DNA of 64,000 nt from Xanthomonas sp. Leaf131 (GTDB lineage Bacteria > Pseudomonadota > Gammaproteobacteria > Xanthomonadales > Xanthomonadaceae), in assembly GCF_001423495.1 (NCBI RefSeq), contig NZ_LMOG01000020.1:186001-250000 (forward strand), written 5' to 3'. A model generated the notes under the pieces. The model was not told the DNA's origin. It did not search any database and saw only the letters and a list, made by a program, of their open reading frames with translations. This document shows, in pieces, positions 28,283 through 37,436 of the stretch; positions within the stretch are counted from its first letter, which is position 1, and every line of letters starts with the position of its first letter. The position numbers and the translations under genes were made by a program.

Positions 28283-28888
28283 TCAAGCGCCCTGCACCAC
28301 CAGATCGCGGTGGAAGTAATAGACCTCCTGCAGCAGGAAGCGCCAACTGGTGTGGAAGCTGCGAAAGCGCGTGCTGGGCGTGGACGAGGCCAGCGCATCC
28401 ACGCCCAGCTCCTGGCTCAGCCGCAGCGCGCGCGCCATGTGCAGCGGGTCGCTGACGATGATGGCCCGATGCATGCCGTGGCGCTCCATCAGCGCGCGCG
28501 CCTGCAGCAGATTCTGGCGGGTGGTGCGCGACTCGGTTTCGATCACGATCGCTTCCGGCGGGATGCCGTGACGCAGCGCATACCGCCGCGCCACCTGCGA
28601 CTCGGCAAAGCGCGCGCCATCGCCGAAGCCACCGGTGAACAGCAGCCGTGGCGCATACCCCTGCGCGTACAGATCCAGCGCATGCCGGATGCGTTCTTCG
28701 AACACCGGCGACGGGCGCGCGTCGTAGGCGGCCGCGCCCAGCACGATGATCACATCGGCCGGCGCGGCCTGGTCGCGGTCGCCGATCCACACGATCCAGC
28801 CCGCCACGCCCACCAGCCAGATCGCCGCCAGCATGCATAACCGCCAGCCCCAGCCCCACAGGCCGAGCCCACGCGAACGCCTGCTCAC
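28283..28888 (-). CDS. YdcF family protein (DUF218, SanA/ElyC-like)
   Basis: 201 residues from a GTG at 28888 that overlaps the stop codon of the upstream dehydratase gene (GTGA), indicating translational coupling. One N-terminal membrane helix (MLAAIWLVGVAGWIVWIG) anchors a periplasmic DUF218 domain: DVIIVLGAAAYDARPSPVFEER, FTGGFGDG, ESRTTRQNL and VSDPLHMARAL are family hallmarks (cited in short pieces). SanA and ElyC relatives affect envelope integrity and peptidoglycan or lipid carrier metabolism. A much longer open frame reaches 29818 but is antisense-like noise across the dehydratase gene. Confidence 0.88.
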   Translation of the reverse strand: MSRRSRGLGLWGWGWRLCMLAAIWLVGVAGWIVWIGDRDQAAPADVIIVLGAAAYDARPSPVFEERIRHALDLYAQGYAPRLLFTGGFGDGARFAESQVARRYALRHGIPPEAIVIETESRTTRQNLLQARALMERHGMHRAIIVSDPLHMARALRLSQELGVDALASSTPSTRFRSFHTSWRFLLQEVYYFHRDLVVQGA

Positions 28889-29844
28889 GCCGCGGCCCAG
28901 GGCAGCGCGTCCAGATCGACATTGCCACCGGACAGGATCAGCCCGACCCGGCGCCCGGCAAAGCGCGCCGGATCGCCCAGTACGGCCGCCAGCGCAATCG
29001 CCGAAGACGGCTCCACCACCTGTTTGAGCACTTGCCAGATCAGCCGCATCGCCTGCACCACCGCGGCATCGTCCACGGTGATCACCTGCGCGCCGGCCGC
29101 CTGCAACAGCGCAAAATTCGGCGCGCCCAGGGTGCCGCGCAGGCCGTCGCAGAGGGTGTCGGGTACGAAATCGACCAAGCGCTCGCCTGCCGCCAGCGAG
29201 CGCGCAGTGTCGGCGGCCCCGCTGGGCTCGGCCAGCACCAGTGCGCAGCCAGCTGCGGCATGCAACGCCAGCGCCGAACCGGCCGCCAGCCCACCGCCGC
29301 CGACCGGCGCCACCAGCACGTCCAGTCCGCCGCTCTGGTGCAGCAGCTCCAGCGTGGCAGTGCCTTGCCCGGCAATCACCGCCGGATCGGTATACGGATG
29401 TACCAAGGTAGCGCCGCTGCTGGCCTGCACTTCCGCGCACAGCTGCTCGCGCGCGGCGATGGTCGGTGCGCAGCGCCATAGTGTGGCGCCATGACGGGAA
29501 ATATTGGCCAACTTGGCGGCTACCGCGCCCTCCGGCACCACCACATGGCAGCCGATGCCACGGGTGCGTGCGGCCAGTGCCAAGGCAGCGCCATGATTGC
29601 CGGACGAATGCGTGACCACGCCACGTGCCGCCAGCTCCGCCGGTAACGACCACACTGCATTGCAGGCGCCACGGAACTTGAACGCCCCGCTGCGCTGCAG
29701 GTGTTCGGCTTTGAAGAACAGCTGCGCGCCGCAGAGCGCATCCAGGCTGCGCGAGGTCAGCAGCGGTGTCGGCGCGCAATGCGGCGCGATGCGCGCAGCG
29801 GCTTGCAGAACGTCGCAATGGGCAAGAGGGACCGTCTCGATCAT
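28885..29844 (-). CDS. Threonine/serine dehydratase (PLP-dependent)
   Basis: 319 residues, fold-type II PLP enzyme. The Schiff-base lysine is in SGAFKFRGACNA near 56, the substrate carboxylate loop is SSGNHGAA near 80, and the phosphate-binding glycine loop is PVGGGGLAAG near 180. SGGNVD at the end is also typical. Lacks the regulatory ACT domain, so it resembles catabolic or racemase-type serine/threonine dehydratases that make 2-oxobutyrate or pyruvate. Translation is coupled to the YdcF gene by a 4-base overlap. Confidence 0.88.
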   Translation of the reverse strand: MIETVPLAHCDVLQAAARIAPHCAPTPLLTSRSLDALCGAQLFFKAEHLQRSGAFKFRGACNAVWSLPAELAARGVVTHSSGNHGAALALAARTRGIGCHVVVPEGAVAAKLANISRHGATLWRCAPTIAAREQLCAEVQASSGATLVHPYTDPAVIAGQGTATLELLHQSGGLDVLVAPVGGGGLAAGSALALHAAAGCALVLAEPSGAADTARSLAAGERLVDFVPDTLCDGLRGTLGAPNFALLQAAGAQVITVDDAAVVQAMRLIWQVLKQVVEPSSAIALAAVLGDPARFAGRRVGLILSGGNVDLDALPWAAA

Positions 29845-30001
29845 GCCTGCAAGATTAACGTATCACCCTGCTCTTCACGGTCGTGCGCACAATCCCCGCG
29901 CATGCTGGATCGATGAAAAACCGCCAGATTGCGGCACAGTTAAGGACCGATTCAATGCATCGGTTCGAAAGTGACACCATGGTTGCAGGAGGGCACCATC
30001 C

Positions 30002-30463
30002 ATGAAATTCCGTTTGATCTTCGCCGCCGGGCTACTGGCTCTGAGCGGCTGCGCAACCTACGACTACACCGGTGGCAGGTCGGGCGGCTATTACCGTGGC
30101 GCGCCCGCCGTGCAGTATCGCTATCCGCCGGGTTACTCACCGTATTTCTACGGCAATCCGTACGGCAATCCTTACGGGGCCGGGCCGATCGGGTTGTACA
30201 ACTATCCGGTGTACCCGGTCTATCGCGGTGGCGGCTACTACTACCGCCAGAACGATCGACGCCCGCAATACCGGCCGCCACGCCCGAACGGGTCGTTCAA
30301 TGGCCCGCGCCCCAACGGACCACGTCCGAGCGGCCCGCGCCCGCAGCAGCCCAACCGTCCACCGGCGACTGGCGCACCACCGACAAGGCCACCCGCCAGG
30401 ATCGGCGCACCGCCAGGGGTGATCCGGCAAATCCAGCGGCAGACGCGCCAGCAGATCCCCTGA
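30002..30463 (+). CDS. Proline/tyrosine-rich lipoprotein of unknown function
   Basis: 153 residues. Lipobox LALSGC near residues 12-17 follows a short hydrophobic signal, so it is likely an acylated envelope protein with Cys17 as first mature residue. The mature part is low-complexity: Gly/Tyr-rich with NPYGNPYG repeats (about 50-62), then Pro/Arg/Asn-rich with repeated PRPNGPRPSGPRP-type units (about 95-120). RBS GAGGG precedes the ATG. No enzyme motif is present. Such proteins may bind the cell wall; this is only a guess from composition. Confidence 0.8.
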   Translation: MKFRLIFAAGLLALSGCATYDYTGGRSGGYYRGAPAVQYRYPPGYSPYFYGNPYGNPYGAGPIGLYNYPVYPVYRGGGYYYRQNDRRPQYRPPRPNGSFNGPRPNGPRPSGPRPQQPNRPPATGAPPTRPPARIGAPPGVIRQIQRQTRQQIP

Positions 30464-30599
30464 TGCGGATGACTGCGACGCAGCCCACAGATGGCAATGT
30501 TGGGGGCTTGCGTTCAGCCGGCACTTGGTTGCAAGCTAGGGCCTCTGTGACGCGCCACGTCATTTTTTGACCTGACCCGCTTCATTGACCGACTTATGT

Positions 30600-30700
30600 C
30601 GATGTCCGACAGGGAAATCTGGATCCCCCCTGTTCCGGCCCTGTCGGATATCGGCGCCTTCAATGCATAAAGCCCCGGCATGCCGGGGCTTTATGTTTTT
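30600..30700 (+). ncRNA. Candidate small RNA with C-rich hairpin loop
   Basis: In 30464-31060 two strong structures follow one another. First is a 10-bp stem TCCGACAGGG/CCCTGTCGGA (30605-30614, 30639-30648) whose 24-base loop holds CCCCCC (30625-30630). Then comes a classic terminator (30669-30700). No reading frame connects to them and the lipoprotein gene ends 140 bases earlier. A C-rich loop closed by a stem is a known anti-Shine-Dalgarno feature of some regulatory RNAs, for example Xanthomonas sX13. No good promoter was identified, so this could also be the 3' end of the lipoprotein mRNA. Confidence 0.4.
30669..30700 (+). terminator. Rho-independent terminator
   Basis: AAAGCCCCGGCATGCCGGGGCTTT forms a perfect self-complementary stem, followed by ATGTTTTT. 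Orientation fits plus-strand transcription from the lipoprotein gene or the candidate small RNA. Confidence 0.85.
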
Positions 30701-30789
30701 GTCGTATCAGAAGCGGTGTCGCTTCAGAGCCGTGCGGGTCGCACGCCTCGGCGCGGTCCATAAATCGTGCCGGCAGCGCCGGATTGCAG

Positions 30790-30830
30790 AAAAAAATAAG
30801 GGTCGGCAGTCCCCCGACTACCGACCCTTA
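30790..30830 (-). terminator. Rho-independent terminator on the minus strand
   Basis: Read on the minus strand, TAAGGGTCGG (30830-30821) pairs perfectly with CCGACCCTTA (30806-30797), and seven T residues follow (30796-30790). No annotated minus-strand gene lies upstream before mnmG, so it points to an unrecognised transcript starting between about 30830 and 31060. Confidence 0.75.
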
Positions 30831-30960
30831 CGCTACCCCATCGCACGCGCGGCTGGCCCCTGTTCCAATTCCAGCCTTTGCGCCCATGTCGCAATGCCAC
30901 GACGGGTGCAGTAGGGATATCCGCACGGAACATGCCAACTTGAGCACCACTATTCGAAAA

Positions 30961-30976
30961 TGTGACTTGAGTCACA
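30961..30976. promoter_or_regulatory. CRP/Clp-type binding site
   Basis: TGTGACTTGAGTCACA is a perfect TGTGA-N6-TCACA palindrome, the consensus of CRP and of Xanthomonas Clp. It lies 85 bases before mnmG and about 130 bases before the minus-strand terminator. Either mnmG or a minus-strand RNA could be its target. A possible plus-strand -10 (GATACT) is at 31014-31019. Confidence 0.65.
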
Positions 30977-31060
30977 ATTTTAATGATTCAGTGACCTCGA
31001 TCGCCCTTCAGCCGATACTTCTGCGGCCGCCATCTTCCTTCCGCTTCCCAATCCACGCCC

Positions 31061-32965
31061 ATGTCTGACTCTTTCTACCGCTACGACGTCATCGTAATCG
31101 GCGGCGGCCATGCCGGCACCGAGGCCGCGTTGGCCTCTGCCCGCGCCGGTGCCCGCACCTTGCTGCTGACCCACAATATCGAGACCGTGGGCGCGATGAG
31201 CTGCAATCCGGCCATCGGCGGGATCGGCAAGGGCCATCTGGTCAAGGAAATCGATGCGCTGGGCGGGGCGATGGCGCGCGCGGCGGATCTGGCCGGCATC
31301 CAGTGGCGCACGCTCAATGCCTCCAAGGGGCCGGCGGTGCGCGCCACGCGCTGCCAGGCCGACCGCACCCTGTACCGAAATGCGATCCGCTGCATCGTCG
31401 AGGCGCAGCCCAACCTGACCGTGTTCCAGGCCGCGGTGGACGATCTACTCATCCACAACGGCGCCGCCGAAGGCGACAGCGTGCGTGGAGTCCTCACCCA
31501 GACCGGGCTGCGCTTCGAGGCGACCTCGGTGGTGCTGACCGCCGGCACTTTCCTGGCCGGCAAGATCCATGTTGGCGAGACCCAGTACGCGGCCGGGCGC
31601 ATGGGCGACCCGCCGGCCACCACGCTGGCCGCGCGCCTGCGCGAGCGGCCGTTTTCGATCGACCGGCTCAAGACCGGCACGCCGCCGCGTATCGACGGGC
31701 GCACGCTCGACTACAGCGTCATGCAGGAACAGCCGGGCGACGACCCGTTGCCGGTCATGTCGTTCATGGGCCAGCGCAGCGATCACCCGCGCCAGGTCAG
31801 CTGCTGGATCACTCACACCACCGAACAGACCCACGACATCATTCGCAGCGCGCTGCATCGCTCGCCGCTGTATTCCGGGCAGATCGAAGGCATTGGCCCG
31901 CGTTATTGCCCGTCGATCGAAGACAAGGTGGTGCGCTTTGCCGAGAAGACCAGCCACCAGATCTTCGTCGAGCCCGAAGGCCTGGAGGTGACCGAGATCT
32001 ACCCCAACGGCATCTCCACCTCGCTGCCGTTCGACGTGCAGCTGGCGTTGGTGCGCTCGATCCATGGCTTTGCGCAGGCGCATATCACCCGCCCCGGCTA
32101 TGCGATCGAGTACGACTTCTTCGACCCGCGCGGGCTCAAGGCCTCGCTGGAAACCAAGGCGGTGGGCGGGCTGTTCTTCGCCGGGCAGATCAACGGCACC
32201 ACCGGTTACGAGGAGGCCGCCGCACAGGGACTGCTGGCCGGCCTCAATGCCGCGCGTCATGTGCAGGCCTTGCCGGCGTGGTCGCCTCGTCGCGATGAGG
32301 CGTACCTGGGCGTGTTGGTGGACGATCTGATCACCCACGGCACCACCGAGCCGTATCGCATGTTCACCAGCCGCGCCGAATACCGGCTGCAGTTGCGCGA
32401 AGACAATGCCGACGCACGCCTGACCGGCGTGGGCCGCGCGATGGGCCTGGTCGACGATGCGCGCTGGGCGCGGTTTTCGGCCAAGCAGGAGGCGGTGCAG
32501 CGCGAAAGCGCGCGCTTGTCCGCGCTATGGGCGACCCCCGGCAATGCGCTGGGCCGCGAAGTGGCCCAGACCCTGGGCGTGGCGGTGAGCCGCGAGACCA
32601 ACGTACTGGATCTGATCAAGCGCCCGGAGCTCAACTACGCCGCATTGATGCGTGTGCCGACACTGGGCCCGGGCGTGGATGATGCGCAGGTGGCCGAGCA
32701 GGTCGAGATCAGCGTCAAATACGCCGGTTATCTGGACCGCCAACGCGACGACATCGCGCGTCAGCAACGCCATGAAACCACGCCGATTCCAGAGGGGTTC
32801 GAGTATGCCGGCGTGCGTGGCCTGTCGATCGAAGTGCAACAGAAACTCGAACGCGTGCGCCCGCAAAGTATCGGCCAGGCACAGCGTATTGCCGGCATGA
32901 CGCCGGCGGCGATCTCGCTGCTGCTGGTGCATCTGGAACGCGCGCGGCGCAGCCAGGTGGCGTGA
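31061..32965 (+). CDS. mnmG: tRNA uridine-5-carboxymethylaminomethyl modification enzyme
   Basis: 634 residues, usual length for MnmG (GidA). With MnmE it makes the cmnm5 group on wobble U34 of several tRNAs. FAD motif [17 protein letters not shown] at 14-30, then [24 protein letters not shown] (in part), [11 protein letters not shown], the second FAD region [17 protein letters not shown], and the C-terminal helical domain binding MnmE and tRNA. ATG 31061 starts [10 protein letters not shown] perfect Clp-type palindrome lies 85 bases upstream. It stands alone; mnmE is not in the window. Confidence 0.97.
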   Translation: MSDSFYRYDVIVIGGGHAGTEAALASARAGARTLLLTHNIETVGAMSCNPAIGGIGKGHLVKEIDALGGAMARAADLAGIQWRTLNASKGPAVRATRCQADRTLYRNAIRCIVEAQPNLTVFQAAVDDLLIHNGAAEGDSVRGVLTQTGLRFEATSVVLTAGTFLAGKIHVGETQYAAGRMGDPPATTLAARLRERPFSIDRLKTGTPPRIDGRTLDYSVMQEQPGDDPLPVMSFMGQRSDHPRQVSCWITHTTEQTHDIIRSALHRSPLYSGQIEGIGPRYCPSIEDKVVRFAEKTSHQIFVEPEGLEVTEIYPNGISTSLPFDVQLALVRSIHGFAQAHITRPGYAIEYDFFDPRGLKASLETKAVGGLFFAGQINGTTGYEEAAAQGLLAGLNAARHVQALPAWSPRRDEAYLGVLVDDLITHGTTEPYRMFTSRAEYRLQLREDNADARLTGVGRAMGLVDDARWARFSAKQEAVQRESARLSALWATPGNALGREVAQTLGVAVSRETNVLDLIKRPELNYAALMRVPTLGPGVDDAQVAEQVEISVKYAGYLDRQRDDIARQQRHETTPIPEGFEYAGVRGLSIEVQQKLERVRPQSIGQAQRIAGMTPAAISLLLVHLERARRSQVA

Positions 32966-33144
32966 GGGGCTTGTGGTTAGTTAATCGATTACGTCGCTGC
33001 TCGGCAAGCCAGTCCTCCGACGGATTCCACGATGAAGTCGGTCATCCATCGCACTACCACTCTGTCGCCAGCGTAGGTCTCGCCTACAGCGCGATTAGTC
33101 AACCAGCCGTCGCTTGTGCGATAGCCACCGACAACTGTCGGTGG

Positions 33145-33240
33145 TGCTTACGCACGTGCCGACGTGGGGCCTTCTGCGGCATGGATCCCGCATGCGGGCC
33201 TGCAGAGACGTGCTTGCGGTGTATCCCACACCGGTAAGCG
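33145..33240. repeat. Degenerate copy of the palindromic repeat family
   Basis: The segment GGGCCTTCTGCGGCATGGATCC...GACGTGCTTGCGGTGTATCCC (33167-33227, abbreviated) aligns with the intact copies at 57805 and 57460. The outer arms are eroded, leaving GCTTAC/GTAAGC. The rest of 32966-33431 shows a small hairpin ACCGACAACTGTCGGT (33127-33142) and nothing else. Confidence 0.55.
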
Positions 33241-33431
33241 TGCAAGCGCCCTCAGCGAACCGATAAACGCGCGCCGATAAACGCGCAAAACGTTGCCGGC
33301 AGATGTCAGCATGCGATGCCATGTCGCCAGGTGCGAAGCCACTGGCGCGCACAGGCCTGCCGCTCGTCCGGCGGACTCTAGCGGCACAGGGGAAATTGCT
33401 ATGCTCGATCAACTATGGCGACTTTTAATCC

Positions 33432-34142
33432 ATGAACAGATCGAGTGCGATGCTGAGGGCAACTGTGCGAAGTGCCTGCCCGTTTTTATTGTTGATGCTG
33501 GCGAACATCGCGCCGGCGATGGCCAATACCGAAGAAGATGGCCGTTACTGGTTGAGTGTCTACGCCCAGGGCAAGTTACCGGTTGAAAATCTGTACTGGA
33601 GCATGGATATCCATCCGCGCTGGCGCGAGGAGGGCGAGCAGTTCGACCAGTTGATTCTGCGCCCCGCCGTGTTTTATCGGCTTAATCTCAAAGCCAGTGT
33701 GTGGATGGGCTACGACACCATTATCAGCCACCCGGCCGGGCAGTCGTCCAACCGCGAAAATCGCTGGTGGGGGCAGTTTCAATATCAGTTCGATCCGATT
33801 GCGAACATCACCATTACCAGCCGCACGCGCCTGGAGCAGCGCCATCGCGAAGGCTTCAGCGATGAAGGGTATCGGGTGCGCCAGATGATCCGGGCTGTCC
33901 GGCCCAGCGCGTTATCGCCGCAACTGTCGTGGGTCGCGTTCAACGAACTGTTCGTCAATCTCGATCAGACCGAATGGGGCGCTCGACGCGGTCTTGATCA
34001 GAACCGCGTCTTCGTTGGCATTAACTGGAAGTTCAACGCCATCTCCAATGTCGATGTCGGGTATCTGAATCAGTTCGTCAATACGCCCGCAGTGGATCGC
34101 GAAAACCACGTGCTGATGACGACCTTCCGCTTCAACTTCTAG
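33432..34142 (+). CDS. DUF2490 domain-containing outer-membrane-like protein
   Basis: 236 residues. Signal peptide from about 12 to 31 (LLLMLANIAPAMA). The mature part alternates hydrophobic and polar residues as in a small beta barrel, beginning DGRYWLSVYAQGKLP and ending HVLMTTFRFNF with a terminal Phe, the outer-membrane insertion signal. RPAVFYRLNLKASVWMGYD and SRTRLEQRH are typical of DUF2490. Function unknown. Nearby upstream methionines make the exact start uncertain. Confidence 0.8.
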   Translation: MNRSSAMLRATVRSACPFLLLMLANIAPAMANTEEDGRYWLSVYAQGKLPVENLYWSMDIHPRWREEGEQFDQLILRPAVFYRLNLKASVWMGYDTIISHPAGQSSNRENRWWGQFQYQFDPIANITITSRTRLEQRHREGFSDEGYRVRQMIRAVRPSALSPQLSWVAFNELFVNLDQTEWGARRGLDQNRVFVGINWKFNAISNVDVGYLNQFVNTPAVDRENHVLMTTFRFNF

Positions 34143-34250
34143 TCTTTCTTCGGCAGTCGCAGGGCTCGCCGATCAGGGCTGAAATCATCTTTTCCAACGC
34201 GTTGCCCACTGCTGCGGCAGCACGTGCATCGGCACGCCTGCCGCACGCCA

Positions 34251-35219
34251 CTACGCTGCCCTGCGCTCGATGGCAGGCAACAGGCGTTGGCGCAGCACCA
34301 GTGACGCCAACGCCAACGTTTCATCGGCGGCGCGCAACACGCCGCCCATGTTGATGAAACCGTGGATCATGCCGGGGAAGCTGTGCAGGGTGACTTCCAC
34401 GCCGGCAGCACGCAGACGGTCGGCGTAGGCGCGTCCTTCGTCGTAGAGCATGTCGCGATCGCCCACCACGACCACTGCAGGCGCCACGCCGGCCACATCC
34501 GGCACCAGCATCGGCGAGACGCGCCAGTCCTGTGCAATGGCGGGGTCGGGCAATAGATGACGATTAAAAAAGCGTACCGCTTCTGCGGTCAGCGGCGGCA
34601 GGCCGGCGTTGTGCGTGCGCGACGGATACAGGCCGCTGTCCTGGCGTGCATCGGTGAGCGGATACACCAGCACCTGGCAGCGCAACGCGATGCCGGCGTC
34701 GCGCGCCGCCAGCGCTGCGACCGCCGCCATGGCGCCGCCGATGCTGTCGCCAGCCACTGCCAGGCGCTGCACATCGGCACCGACCGCGTCGGGCTGGGCA
34801 ACCAGCCAACGTAGCGTGGCAATCACGTCTTCCACGCCGGCCGGTGCGGGGTGTTCCGGCGCCAGACGATAGTCGACCGCAAGCAGCTGACAGCCGGCAC
34901 GCGCGGCCAGTTGCCGGCAGACATCATCATGGGAGTCCAGATCGCCCACCACACCGCCGCCGCCGTGCACGAACAGGCAGGTCGGGGCGGGGCCAGGGGC
35001 AAGATCGGATGGTCGATACAACCGCAACGGCACCGGGCCGGCAGCGGTGTCGGCATGCAGGTCGCGCACCTGCGCCATCTCCACGCGCGGGAAGCCGAGC
35101 TGCGCGCCGAGCGCGCGCATCATCGCGCGGGCGCCTTCGATCGGCAGGGTTTCCATCGGCGGTTGAGCGGCGTTCTGCAGCTGGGCGAACAGGCGCACGA
35201 CATCAGGATCGAACGACAT
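34251..35219 (-). CDS. Alpha/beta hydrolase (hormone-sensitive lipase family)
   Basis: 322 residues. Oxyanion motif HGGGGVVGD near 85, nucleophile in GDSIGG near 160, Asp in VVGDRDMLYDEG near 253, and His in FPGMIHGF near 283. This is the HSL/bacterial family IV esterase pattern for short-chain acyl esters. Cytoplasmic. Monocistronic between DUF2490 and the RIO kinase. Substrate unknown. Confidence 0.88.
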   Translation of the reverse strand: MSFDPDVVRLFAQLQNAAQPPMETLPIEGARAMMRALGAQLGFPRVEMAQVRDLHADTAAGPVPLRLYRPSDLAPGPAPTCLFVHGGGGVVGDLDSHDDVCRQLAARAGCQLLAVDYRLAPEHPAPAGVEDVIATLRWLVAQPDAVGADVQRLAVAGDSIGGAMAAVAALAARDAGIALRCQVLVYPLTDARQDSGLYPSRTHNAGLPPLTAEAVRFFNRHLLPDPAIAQDWRVSPMLVPDVAGVAPAVVVVGDRDMLYDEGRAYADRLRAAGVEVTLHSFPGMIHGFINMGGVLRAADETLALASLVLRQRLLPAIERRAA

Positions 35220-35551
35220 GACGAACTCTCCACGGGACGAAGGAACGAGCCTGCCAGATCGTTATGAACAATCACCATTAAATTCCATAAATAATTTCGA
35301 TGGCACTACCGGATGCGCGCCGCAGCGCTGCAAACCCCATTGCTGCCGTTGCATATGGCAGTGACGGCCACACTTGGCGAGCTTGCCGAACGCTCGCGCA
35401 CTCAGCGTCGGTTTGTGTTTTGCTGCGCTGCATCGAGTCTGCGCGCGCTGGCAGCGGCGCGCATCGACATGATCGCGGTGGACAGTGCGCGCTGGCAGCG
35501 ATCCTGCCACGCCACTTCTGCTGTCGCGCCGAGTAGACGCGACACTCCTGC
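35220..35551. other. Intergenic region without recognisable gene
   Basis: About 330 bases separating two minus-strand genes. It should hold the hydrolase promoter near 35230-35300, where the sequence is AT-rich (TTATGAACAATCACCATTAA). Short open frames on either strand have no ribosome binding site and look like GC-driven noise. Confidence 0.5.
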
Positions 35552-36412
35552 CTAGTCTTCGTCTTCGGCAGCCGCTTCGCGGCCTTGCTGGCGGATGAGG
35601 TTTTCCTGGCGTGCGTCTTCGATCGAGGCACGGATGGCGCGTACGTCGGCGCGCCGGGTGTCGAAGGTGAAGCGCCCGGTCAGCACACTGTCCGGGCGCA
35701 GCTCGCCCTTTTCGAACAGCAACCACATCTCTTCGCCGTAATGGGTTTCCAACAACTCGGGGGCGAAACGTCCCAGGCAATCGCGCAGGTTGTGCACGTC
35801 GCGCAGCAGCATGTCGCGTGCGGCGTTGTTGCCGGCGGCGCTGACCACCTGCGGGAAATCGATCAACACCGGGCCCTCGGGCGACACCAGCACGTTGTAT
35901 TCGGAAAGATCGCCGTGCACCAGACCCAGCGACAGCATCTTGACCACATCGCCGATCAGGCTGGTGTGGAACACGCGCGCCTGCTCCGGTTCCAGCTCCA
36001 CCTCGCCCAGCCGCGGGGCGCTGTGACCGGCTTCGTCGGTGACCAGATCCATCAGCAGCACGCCGTGGAAATAGCCGCGCGGCTTGGGCACGTGCACGCT
36101 GGCGTCCATCAATTGGTAGAGCACCTCGGCTTCGGTGTTCTTCCACGCGGTCTCGGCTTCGCGGCGACCGAACTTGGTGGCCTTGCCCATCGCGCGCGCC
36201 TGGCGGCTGCCGCGCACCTTGCGGCCTTCCTGATACTGCACGCGCGCCTGGAAGCTGCGCTGCGCCATGTCCTTGTAGACCTTCGCGCACAGGATGTCGG
36301 CGCCCGTGCTGACCACATAGACGGATGCTTCCTTGCCGCTCTTCAGTGGTCGCAACACTTCATCGATGATGCCGTCGTCGATCAGCGGCTGCAGGCCCTT
36401 GGGGGTTTTCAT
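35552..36412 (-). CDS. RIO-type serine protein kinase
   Basis: 286 residues, RIO1-like kinase fold. Nucleotide lysine region GKEASVYVV and CAKVYKD near 43, catalytic loop LVHGDLSEYNVLV near 165-177, and the metal Asp in VLIDFPQ near 186. The acidic tail is AAAEDED. RIO kinases act in ribosome maturation in archaea and eukaryotes; bacterial members are stand-alone and little studied. Divergent from the IclR regulator at 36560, with 147 bases between. Confidence 0.9.
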   Translation of the reverse strand: MKTPKGLQPLIDDGIIDEVLRPLKSGKEASVYVVSTGADILCAKVYKDMAQRSFQARVQYQEGRKVRGSRQARAMGKATKFGRREAETAWKNTEAEVLYQLMDASVHVPKPRGYFHGVLLMDLVTDEAGHSAPRLGEVELEPEQARVFHTSLIGDVVKMLSLGLVHGDLSEYNVLVSPEGPVLIDFPQVVSAAGNNAARDMLLRDVHNLRDCLGRFAPELLETHYGEEMWLLFEKGELRPDSVLTGRFTFDTRRADVRAIRASIEDARQENLIRQQGREAAAEDED

Positions 36413-36559
36413 GGACTAAGAGGACCGATCCGAAACAAACCAGCGACGATTATGCGGCAAGCAGGGTGAAGCGATTACATGCCGGCGCACATGCGGCGAC
36501 CGGGGGCGTGGAGTGACGCGAGCGCTTACCATGCATGAACCTGTCCACCCCGCGACCCA

Positions 36560-37420
36560 ATGCCCGAGCCCGCCGCCAGCCGCCGCAAACGCCCCACCGC
36601 CGTGCCCGCAGTCGGGAGCGAACGCGGCCTGCCGCATGAGTTGATGCAGCAGATCGCCGCTGCCCAGGGCGACCCGGACTTCATGACCTCGCTGGGACGC
36701 GGGCTGGTGGTACTCAGCGTGTTCGCCCAGCACGCGCGCGAGGTGACGATGTCGCAGATCAGTCTGGAAACCGGCATCTCGCGCGCAGCGGTGCGGCGGG
36801 TGCTGCATACGCTGGCCAAGCTGGGCTATGTCGGCGAGCAGGGCCGTGGCTATGTGCTGCTGCCACGCGTGTTGGGGATTGGCGGTGCCTATGCGGCCTC
36901 TTCGTCGATGACGGCGGCGGCGCAGCCGGTGCTGGACGGGCTGCGTGACCAGCTGCACGAATCCTGCTCGCTGGGCGTGCTGGACGGCGACGACCTGCTG
37001 TACGTGGCGCGTGCCGAGACGGTGCGCATCATGTCGATCGGGCTGCGCCCGGGCACGCGCCTGCCGGCCTACTGCACCTCGATGGGCCGGGTGCTGCTGG
37101 CCGCCCTGCCCGGCGACACCTTGCAGGCGTATCTGGAGCGCACCACGCTGCGCCCGCGCACCGACCGCACGGTGACCCAGGCATCGGCGCTGCTGGAGCT
37201 GCTGGCACGTACGCGCCGCGAAGGCATGTGCCTGACCGATCAGGAACTGGAAATCGGCCTGCGCTCGATCGCGGTGCCGGTGCGTAACCTGCGCGGCGAG
37301 GTGATCGCCGCGCTCAACATCGGTGCCCAGGCCGGGCGCGTGAGCCTGCAGACGATGCAGACGCAGCTGCTGGAGCCGTTGAAGCAGGCGGCGCAGCGGC
37401 TGGGAGCGTTGTTGAGTTAG
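36560..37420 (+). CDS. pcaR: IclR family regulator, probable PcaR
   Basis: 286 residues. A basic N-terminal tail precedes a winged HTH (about 42-105: SLGRGLVVLSVFAQ, SQISLETGISRAAVRRVLHTLAKLGYV in pieces). The IclR effector domain follows with LRPGTRLPAYCTSMGRVLLAAL and GEVIAALNIG. The PcaR/PcaU/PobR subgroup shows exactly this N-terminal pattern. Family members activate beta-ketoadipate pathway genes with beta-ketoadipate or protocatechuate as effector. It lies 1.2 kb from the pca operon, and a PcaR-like operator stands before pcaI (45766-45780). The symbol rests on subgroup similarity and context. Confidence 0.8.
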   Translation: MPEPAASRRKRPTAVPAVGSERGLPHELMQQIAAAQGDPDFMTSLGRGLVVLSVFAQHAREVTMSQISLETGISRAAVRRVLHTLAKLGYVGEQGRGYVLLPRVLGIGGAYAASSSMTAAAQPVLDGLRDQLHESCSLGVLDGDDLLYVARAETVRIMSIGLRPGTRLPAYCTSMGRVLLAALPGDTLQAYLERTTLRPRTDRTVTQASALLELLARTRREGMCLTDQELEIGLRSIAVPVRNLRGEVIAALNIGAQAGRVSLQTMQTQLLEPLKQAAQRLGALLS

Positions 37421-37436
37421 CGGTTCGTGCGCGCGC

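Noticed and set aside
28283-29818. 511-codon version of the YdcF gene
   Set aside because: The first 310 codons overlap the dehydratase gene in another frame and resemble no protein; the GTG at 28888 with GTGA coupling is preferred.
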